Origin: Orientallactaga sibirica
Taxonomy: Eukaryota > Chordata > Mammalia > Rodentia > Dipodidae
Reading direction: 5' to 3'
Length of the DNA stretch: 64,000 nucleotides
Assembly (NCBI GenBank): GCA_036365145.1
Contig: JAEOAD010000004.1
Location: 51,549,001-51,613,000, forward strand
Below, piece by piece: positions 57,486-64,000 of the stretch (within the stretch, counting starts at the first letter, position 1; every line of letters starts with the position of its first letter). The translations under genes were made by a program, and so were the position numbers. Under the pieces are notes generated by a model. It worked only from the letters and a program-made list of their open reading frames with translations, did not search any database and was not told where the DNA came from.

Positions 57486-58036
57486 TGTGGTTTGATTGTA
57501 AATGTCCCCAATAGCTTTGTGTATTTTTAAGAAATTTATTTATTTATTTATTTAAGACAGAGAGAAAGAGGCAGAGACAGAAAGAGATGAAGAGGGAGTA
57601 TGGACATAGCAAGGAGTCCTAATACTGCAAACAAACTCCAAATGCAGGTGCAACTTGTACATCTGGCTTTGTGTGCGACCTGGGGAATCAAACCGGGACT
57701 GTCAGGCTTTGTAAGCAAGTACCTTTATACACTGAGCCATCTCCCCAACACCAGATATTTTTGTTGTTGTTGTTAAACTTCCTACTTAGTCCCCAGCAGG
57801 CTGAAGGAGGTATGTTGCTGGGGGCAGGTCTTGAGCACAACTCTACTGTGTATTTAGAGGCAGCTCATGATTACTGTTCTCTTTCTGCTGTGGGTTTGTG
57901 ATGTTGTGATCCGGTTGCTTTTCTCCACCATGACAAAATTTCCCCTGGAATCTATAAGCCTGAAACAAACCCTTTCCTCTCATAAACTGCTTCTGGTGGG
58001 GTGTTTTGTCTCAGCGACGGGAAGGTAGCCACAACA
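57486..58036 (+). mobile_element. Short ERVL-MaLR-like LTR with 5-bp duplication
   Basis: Begins TGTGGTTTGATTG and ends GTAGCCACAACA, with AATGT on both sides (57481-57485 and 58037-58041). The 3' part (CCTGAAACAAACCCTTTCCT, AACTGCTTCTGGTGGGGTGT) fits a MaLR-type R/U5. Minus the inserted SINE it is about 325 bp, a normal size for such LTRs. Confidence 0.7.
57530..57757 (-). mobile_element. DIP-like B2-type SINE inside the MaLR-like LTR
   Basis: (ATTT)n, GA-rich stretch, CACTGAGCCATCTCCCCAAC; TATTTTT occurs at both junctions. Confidence 0.9.
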
Positions 58037-58307
58037 AATGTAAGCAAATTTAATTCCTCAAGAATTAGAAAGGGAGGTCATTTCCTAAGCAATAAAAACA
58101 AGTAGTTGTTTCTGCTTCTTCCTTCCTCCCTTCCCAAATACTGCACATCTTAATTCCTCGGTGCTGGCACAGGAAGTACAGTGGTTTAGACTGGCCTGTT
58201 TTCAAACAACTTGAGGGTAGTCATCAAGATTCAAAATTCTTGGAAGAATTACATTTTATTTAATATTTCAATATACAAATAATAGGTGTTCCAAAAGTAT
58301 GGAAAGA

Positions 58308-58525
58308 GGGACTGGAGAGATGGCTCAGTGGTTAAAGGCAATTGCTTGCACAGCCTGACAGCCTGGGTTCAATTCTCCAGTGTCCTTTTAAAGCCAGGTG
58401 TACAAAGCAATATATGTGTCTTGAGTTGGTTTGCAGAGGCAGAAGGCACTAGTGTGCCCATTCTCTCTCTGCCTCTTTCTCTTTATCTCTAACACAAACA
58501 CACACACACACACATAAAATAAATG
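58308..58525 (+). mobile_element. DIP-like B2-type SINE
   Basis: GGGACTGGAGAGATGGCTCA, GGTTCAATTCTCCAGTGTCC, CT-rich stretch, then (CA)n. Confidence 0.9.
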
Positions 58526-58559
58526 TAGAAAAGTACAAATCCATACTGAGACTGGTATA

Positions 58560-58660
58560 GATTTGTGAGAAAATGAAGAAAACAGAGAAAAAGGAGGGGA
58601 GAGAGAGACAGAGACTCAAAGAGGAAGAGGAGGAGAGAGGGAAGGAGGGAAGACACAAAT
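58560..58660. repeat. GA-rich purine tract
   Basis: Nearly all A/G on the plus strand for about 90 bases; not a regular repeat. Confidence 0.85.
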
Positions 58661-59728
58661 CAGAACTGTGCAGATGAATTGTTCATTGTTCTTGTTTTAT
58701 CTTTACTGCTTTTTATAAGTATTCAGAAGGAAAAGTCCAAACTCCATGAGTAATAAATACTAACTTCTGGAAACAAGGAGGTGATATGGAACCTAGAAAT
58801 AAGCAAGCAATAAGTCTGTGAGCCAAATCTGAGACCAAGACTTTCCACTGCTTTTCACCTGTCTCCTCATTCTCCGTCCAGAACATTCTGAGATGAATAA
58901 AAGTAAAAAGAAAACAAAATAATTGCAGGCTCCTTAATTGGAAGCAGTTTGGCAGGTGTCAGAGAGAGCGCGCCTGCATAACATGGAAACATGCGAAGCG
59001 CCTCTAAGGTCCCTGCTGAGTTTTTGGTTAAATATCAGAGCCAAGAAGTTGAAAGGCTGCCCGCATTTACGACTGCTGAAGACTACAGAGACAGCCTTGA
59101 ATAAAGTGTGAGTTGGCTTTCCCCCAAACATTGCATTACCCTTGAATGGAAAATTGATCGCATGACATATGGTGATAACATCTGCCACCCATGGATAAAG
59201 CCTAGTGCCATGTGGGTGGTAATGGAAGCTGTAATAGCGAGGGTGGAGAATTTAATGACAGTATGTAACACGGAGGAAAGTAACAGCAATCTGAAAGAAA
59301 GGAACAATTTGTGTAAATCTTTACGATGATTCTACAGGACTATACATCCTGTTCTTCTGGAGTCATCCCAGAGTGAATGACAGGAATGAAAGATGTTGGA
59401 ATTTTATCACTTATACTCTAGCTCAGCCATAAACCCAGGGAAGGCATTTCTCGCAGACACTGTTGTGGGCCGGCATGTTTTCTTTTTCACTAAATAGATA
59501 ATTATTACAAATTTAGGATGACCATAGCAAGACATGGTAGCCACTCCAATCTTTCAAAGACAAAAGTTAGGGCAACCACATTCTAAAATTTTCTAAAAAT
59601 ATATTATCTAAATTTAAATTTTCTGGAAATAAAAGAAATTAAGTAGCCACATAATTAAGGATGCTGTTTTATAAGTAAAATAATTAGATGTTTCTCACTG
59701 TTGCTCTCGTGTTTACATTGTGGCTTGC

Positions 59729-59761
<33 letters not shown>

Positions 59762-59815
59762 TGTGAGCGTGTGCGCGTGAGTATGTCTATTTAGACGATT
59801 TAAAAAATTCATTTT
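58661..59815. promoter_or_regulatory. SINE-free, CpG-retaining stretch, possible enhancer
   Basis: About 1.15 kb without recognised repeats apart from (TG)n at 59727-59763. The core 58850-59330 keeps several CpGs (GAGAGCGCGCCTGC, CGAAGCGCC, CCCGCATTTACGAC) in an AT-rich region. It contains E-boxes (CACCTG, CAGGTG, CATATG, CATCTG), a homeodomain-type TTAATTGG and a GATAAC. That mix is common in vertebrate conserved enhancers, but conservation was not tested. Short frames on both strands are not convincing. Confidence 0.35.
59727..59763. repeat. (TG)n microsatellite
   Basis: About 17 TG units with one TA interruption. Confidence 0.95.
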
Positions 59816-59895
59816 AGGGGGCTAGAGAGATGACTCAGCAATTAAGGTACTTGCCTACATAGCCTAATGACCCAGGTTCGATTCCCCAGTACCCA

Positions 59896-61140
59896 TGAAG
59901 GTGGATAGAAGAAAGCTAGCTTTTTCAGGCATTCTCAGTTAGGGATTGAGGCTCAAGGAAAATCAGAAGGTGCCAGCTCACTGGCTTGGCACCAAAAAAT
60001 CCTGGCAAAAATGTCTGATTGAGACTGATGCATAGCGCCCCCTATTGCCCACAGTCGACTGCACTACCTGAGTTGGCTAATACAACTGGGCTGACCCTCA
60101 GGTGCATCCTCCAAACTTACCAGCCAATCAGGTCTTCCCCTTACATACCTAAATCTGATATTATAAAGGCTGTGGCCTTCCAGGCCCCCACCCCCACCCC
60201 CACCGTGGGCGTGTGTATGTGTGTGTGTCTCATCTTCCCTTTGCTTGGGCCTCAGGAACACATGTGAGTCTGGCTTCCCCCTCACACAGCCTGGCTGGGG
60301 TAGGGAGAAAGCATAACACTGTTTCTTGTTTTGGATGGCCTTCCTGATTGTCTCTGCTTTATAGTTTGGGGTCACTTCTCACTTTAATTTCATGTATGAT
60401 TTTTCTCTGATCTCTGATTCTAGCACGTGGGTGCTTTCACAGGCTCTGTACTTGCTGCCTGTGTACTTACTCTAAACTCCGGGTAACCGTGAGTGTAACC
60501 CTCTTCCTCACTCATTTCTCCTCTGAAATTCTCTTCTGTTTTGATACTTTCCCTCTTCAGGAAGCACAGGGTGGATGCCATTTGCGTTTGCTGAGTCTCT
60601 CTGCATGTACATCTAAGTTCTACCTTCATGCCCTTACAACTCTGTTCCTGTTCTTTTCTAAATGCTTCTCTTGAATGAACCTTGTTAATATAAAATGTTT
60701 CCATATGAGAGGGAGGTTCCTAGTTTCCACATGTTTAGCCTCCCTTCCTAGACTCCAATCTCCCTTAAATAAACCTCACAATTTGTGATTCCCCCCTTAA
60801 TAATTTATAATTTATCCTTCTTGAGTCTGTCTTTATTAATTCTTTTAAAAAATATTACTTATTTATTTATTTGAGAAAGAGGGAGAGAGGGAGAGAATAG
60901 GTGCACCAGGGCCTCCAGCCACTGCAAATGAACTCCAGATGCATGTGCCCCCTTGTGCATCTGGCTTACATGGGTCCTGGAGAATCGAACTGGGATCCTT
61001 TGGCTTTGCAGGCAAACACCTTAACTGCTAAGCCATCTCTCCAGTCCCTTTATTAATTCTTTATTAAAGGAAGGACAGAACCCAAAATTTGGGATATAAA
61101 AATTATGGGACACTCTTCCTGAACCCTAAATCCTGCATCA
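59896..61140 (+). mobile_element. ERV LTR copy 2 (ERV1/gammaretroviral-like) inside a SINE
   Basis: TGAAGGTGG...CTGCATCA with the 4-bp duplication CCCA (59892-59895 and 61141-61144). CCAAT (60124-60128), TATAAA (60162-60167) and AATAAA (60768-60773) give a normal LTR promoter and poly-A order. The 4-bp duplication and TG/CA ends fit gammaretroviral-type integration. No viral genes next to it: solo LTR. Frames of 80-100 codons inside are not genes. Confidence 0.85.
60845..61047 (-). mobile_element. DIP-like B2-type SINE inside LTR copy 2
   Basis: Perfect 14-bp duplication CTTTATTAATTCTT (60831-60844, 61048-61061). ATTTATTTATTTGAG tail side, GCATCTGGCTTACATGGGTC, GCTAAGCCATCTCTCCAGTC. Confidence 0.97.
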
Positions 61141-61216
61141 CCCACATAAAGCCAGATGTACACAATGATGCATGCATCTGGAGTTCATTTACAGTGGTTA
61201 GAGTTCCTAGAATGCC

Positions 61217-61250
<34 letters not shown>

Positions 61251-61275
61251 CTTCTCTCTGTGAGAAAATAAATAA

Positions 61276-61699
61276 ACTATTCAAAATTCATTTTAAACAG
61301 TTTTACTATTCTTTGATATGTGTAGTTTTTTGTTTTTGTCTATTTTGCATTTCCACTTATGTTAAGGAGATGGTAGGCCTACTCAGCCCTGTGACCCGTG
61401 CATCTCTTTGGACACATCTCGGCACTGTCTTGGATAGCTGCTTTTCTCCTCTTGGGTTTTCTGAGATTGTAATTGTATGTATTAGACTCTTTTCATTGTT
61501 TTCCATGTATGCACTGCACACTTTTATGCAATTTCCATTCTTTTCCCCCTTTATTTAGTCAGGTACCTTTTTATGCCACTTTGCATCCTACTAATCCTAT
61601 TTAACTCTTTCCAGTCATTAAATTCAAAATTGAAGTTTCAAACTGTTTTCTAATTTTAGAATTCCCAAATGCTTCTCTTTTTGTAGATACCAAATTCCC
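61276..61699. other. Unique sequence, no gene seen
   Basis: T-rich; an 81-codon frame lacks other support. Confidence 0.5.
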
Positions 61700-61892
61700 A
61701 ATGAAATTCCCAAGAGAGAGAGAGAGAGAGAGCTTGAAAATGGGTATGTGAGGGCTTTCTGCTATTGCAAATGAACTCCAGACGCATGCACCACTTTGTA
61801 CATCTGTCTTTATGTAGGTACTAGGGAATTGAACTAGGCCACCGGGCTTTATAAGCAATGCCTTAAGCCACTGGGTCATCTCTCTAGCCCAT
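61700..61892 (-). mobile_element. DIP-like B2-type SINE
   Basis: (GA)n, GGGTATGTGAGGGCTTTCTG, GGGTCATCTCTCTAGCCC; (ATTT)n tail missing. Confidence 0.88.
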
Positions 61893-62235
61893 TAATTTGT
61901 TTTAAGGAATTCAAATATTTTGACATTTCTGCCTGTCAACTCCAATACATGATCTGTTTCCTTCCATTCTTCCCAGATACTTGTGCTGTAAAGTTTAGCA
62001 GACAGAGCCAGAGGGGCAGCAGAGTGTAGGACATTGTGTTCTCCTCCACCCCAGCTCTCATCATTTTCCTCTTCTCTCCAGCAGTGGTTTTGCAATTTCT
62101 CCAGTCACTTTAGGCATTAAAAAAGCTGACTCCTCACAGTTATCCAAGGACAAACCTATCTGCTGCAAACTACTCTATCATGTCTGGAGTTGGAAATTTG
62201 ACTCAAGCTTTTTGATCTTAGGAGTATAGATATGA
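61893..62235. other. Unique sequence, no gene seen
   Basis: No recognised element. Confidence 0.5.
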
Positions 62236-62236
62236 G

Positions 62237-62442
62237 GGGCTGGAGAGGTGGCCAAGTGGTTAAGGCACTTACCTGCAAAGCCTAAAGACCAAGGTTCAGT
62301 TTCCCAGTGCCCACATAAAGCCTGATGCACAAAGTGTTGCAAGCATCTGGAGTTTGTTTGTAGAAGCTAGAGATCCTGGCATGCCCATTCTCTTCGTTTC
62401 CTTTCTCTCATCTCTCTCTGCTTACAAATAAATAAATTAAAA
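62237..62442 (+). mobile_element. DIP-like B2-type SINE
   Basis: GGGGCTGGAGAGGTGGCCAA, GGTTCAGTTTCCCAGTGCCC, CT-rich stretch, AAATAAATAAATT. Confidence 0.92.
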
Positions 62443-62778
62443 ATTAAAAAAATGTGTACACATGAGACACAATTTTGTGTCAAAACCTAGTGAAAATATA
62501 TGATAATAATAATGAGTATTATTGATAATGCCCTATTTAAATACTATTTCTATTTACCTTCAAGGAGATGTTGTTAAATTACTTAAATTACATTTTATTC
62601 TAAGTAATCATGGAATTGTGTTTATTTCTCAGTATTCAAATCCTTATTATTATATGTTGAATTTAATGAAGCAATAATTTCATTATAATGGCTGCTAGGT
62701 TTTCTACTAAAAAATTAGTTACTTATATTATTTATAGTGTTTTACTTAAACTGAAAATATCTCTACTAAAACACTGAG
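62443..62778. other. Unique AT-rich sequence, no gene seen
   Basis: No recognised element. Confidence 0.55.
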
Positions 62779-62779
62779 T

Positions 62780-62784
62780 TTCCT

Positions 62785-62828
<44 letters not shown>

Positions 62829-62829
62829 T
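62780..62829. repeat. (TTTC)n microsatellite
   Basis: About 12 perfect tetramers forming the tail of the adjoining reverse B1. Confidence 0.95.
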
Positions 62830-62955
62830 TTGGCAGGATTCCACACAAACCTAGAACTTACTCTGTAACCCAGGTTGGCCTTAAATTCACTGTGATCCTT
62901 GTACCTCAGCCTCTCAAATGATGGAATTAAAAGTGTGCCACCACACCTGGCTTAT
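62830..62955 (-). mobile_element. B1-type SINE, diverged
   Basis: ACTTACTCTGTAACCCAGGT, CCTTGTACCTCAGCCTCTCA, GTGCCACCACACCTGGC. Confidence 0.8.
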
Positions 62956-63560
62956 ATATTTTTGCTTTTATTTTGCAGAAGGATGTTAAAGTTTGAATAT
63001 AAATTTATATGACTCCACTAAAGACAGAACTAGTAAATATCTGGAAATATATTCTGGAATATATTGATAAAATTGGTGAGTGTATTTTATTTGGACAATT
63101 TTTTTTTTTTTCAAATGCTGGAAGTTCTGAAGTCTCTTAGCTCTATTTGCAGCTTCCCAGCATATGACTTAAATTTAGTTTCTGAAGCAGCTGATGAGAA
63201 AATGCACTCTTTTCACAGAGAGTTTATAAAGTATATCTTCAAACTTTCTGTCATAATATATTCTTAGTAAATGTCTACCACTATGTTCTTCACAATGTTG
63301 AAAGGAATTTTGCATTGGTGTATATTTCATGTGTACTTTAACATTTAAAAACTTTATTTTCTGTTTTTTCTCATGTACATATGATAATCTTTCTGTACAT
63401 TTTTTTCCTCTGTCATTACAGTTTTGATTTCAGAATGATGTCTGTGAGGTGCCCCTTGTATCTCTATCCTCCAGATCTTCAGAGGCATGGATGTATCTAG
63501 AATCCCAAGCACACAAGTGCACAGAGCATTCACACCTGGGAAATAAAAGGTTTTGTTTTG
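62956..63560. other. Unique sequence, no gene seen
   Basis: A 67-codon frame at 63.06-63.27 kb follows a T run but has no recognised homology. Confidence 0.45.
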
Positions 63561-63564
63561 CTCT

Positions 63565-63640
63565 GTATTGGTAGTACCAAGGATTGAACCTGGGGACTCA
63601 CATATGCTAGGCAGAAGCTATATCTCCAGTTTCATTTTTA
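63565..63640 (-). mobile_element. ID-like SINE
   Basis: GGTAGTACCAAGGATTGAAC and ATGCTAGGCAGAAGCTATAT: reverse of an ID head. Confidence 0.6.
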
Positions 63641-63664
63641 ATTTTGTCTTTTGCTTCTTATCTT

Positions 63665-63825
63665 GTTGATTTATTTATCCTTGAGACTCAGTATCATTAA
63701 GTTGCCTAGGCTGAACTTGCACATTCCCGGTAAGTAAGGCAGGCTATTAACTTATGACCCTCCTGCTTGAGCCACCTAACTAGCTGAGATCACAGGCCTG
63801 TTCTACAAGGCTGAGCTCAAAGAAA
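63665..63825 (-). mobile_element. B1-like fragment, diverged
   Basis: GAGACTCAGTATCATTAAGT and TTGCCTAGGCTGAACTTGCA resemble a decayed reverse B1-like monomer. Confidence 0.4.
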
Positions 63826-63906
63826 TAAATTTGAGAGGTAGACTGTTTCTTTTGTGCTTTATAATGGTGTCCCCTGTGAGTTGGGCTTATTAAGAATGTT
63901 AACCCA

Positions 63907-64000
63907 GGCTGGAAAAATGGCTAAGTAGTTAAGGACCCAGGTTCAATTCCCCAGGACCCATGCAAGCCAAATGCATGAAGGGGCACATGTATCTGGAGTT
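63907..64000 (+). mobile_element. DIP-like B2-type SINE, cut by window end
   Basis: AGGCTGGAAAAATGGCTAAG then GACCCAGGTTCAATTCCCCA; the segment GCACTTGCCTGCAAAGCC is deleted between them. Confidence 0.9.

Larger units (their letters stand above)
59817..61275 (+). mobile_element. DIP-like B2-type SINE split by an LTR
   Basis: Left part 59817-59895 ends ...CCCCAGTACCCA; right part resumes at 61141 with CCCACATAAAGCCAGATG and continues to the CT-rich stretch and AAATAAAT tail. Joined, the two parts give the usual body without gap or loss. Confidence 0.95.

Noticed and set aside
60019..60375. Frames of 82-103 codons on both strands
   Set aside because: They lie wholly in LTR copy 2, which is non-coding U3/R sequence.
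1..64000. CRISPR arrays, operons, phage or plasmid systems
   Set aside because: No direct-repeat/spacer pattern or dense gene clusters; the repeats are dispersed eukaryotic retroelements and simple repeats.

Overview
This window looks like non-coding DNA from a rodent nuclear genome, most probably a jerboa (Dipodidae). The AT-rich sequence is packed with two young-looking SINE families. One is a B1-type (7SL-derived) SINE. The other has a tRNA-like head (ggctggagagatggcttagc), an A-box/B-box region and a body (cagatgcacaaggtggc) ending in a CT-rich stretch and an (AAAT)n tail. That second family fits the B2-superfamily 'DIP' SINE I remember from jerboas. The taxon call rests on memory of these families and was not checked by a search. 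There are no bacterial genes, operons or CRISPR arrays, and no long open reading frame that I believe.

Layout. 1-20 kb is intergenic or intronic: many SINEs, L1 3' ends near 8, 9 and 10 kb, old MIR/ID/B4-like fragments, a 12-bp minisatellite at 14.8 kb, and unique AT-rich stretches. 20.1-22.95 kb and 26.0-27.36 kb are SINE-free. The second holds the best internal coding exon candidate (minus strand, 26206-26375). 28-34.4 kb is a graveyard of L1 3' ends and old MLT1-like LTRs. 39.9-45.4 kb is a SINE-poor block around a small GC-rich, CCAAT/GC-box segment. There I see a candidate first coding exon on the minus strand (44100-44167) with a consensus splice donor. The two exon candidates can be joined in frame through a second AG in the 26-kb acceptor region, so a minus-strand gene with a first intron of about 17.7 kb is my main gene hypothesis. 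I do not recognise the protein.

45.4-64 kb is repeat-rich. It has two related copies of an ERV LTR with TG...CA ends, at 48524-50412 and 59896-61140. The first contains a second, oppositely oriented 394-bp LTR with a 5-bp duplication and a SINE. The second contains a SINE and sits inside another SINE, with a 4-bp duplication. The window also holds an L1 inserted in an older L1 (51.85-55.2 kb), a SINE pile-up inside a B4-like element (55.4-56.2 kb), a short MaLR-like LTR (57486-58036), and one SINE-free, CpG-retaining stretch (58.65-59.8 kb) that may be a regulatory element.

I found no previously undescribed biological system. The value here is the candidate exons, the possible regulatory elements and an insertion chronology readable from nested elements. 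Coordinates of repeats are by eye; edges may be off by several bases unless a target-site duplication is given.
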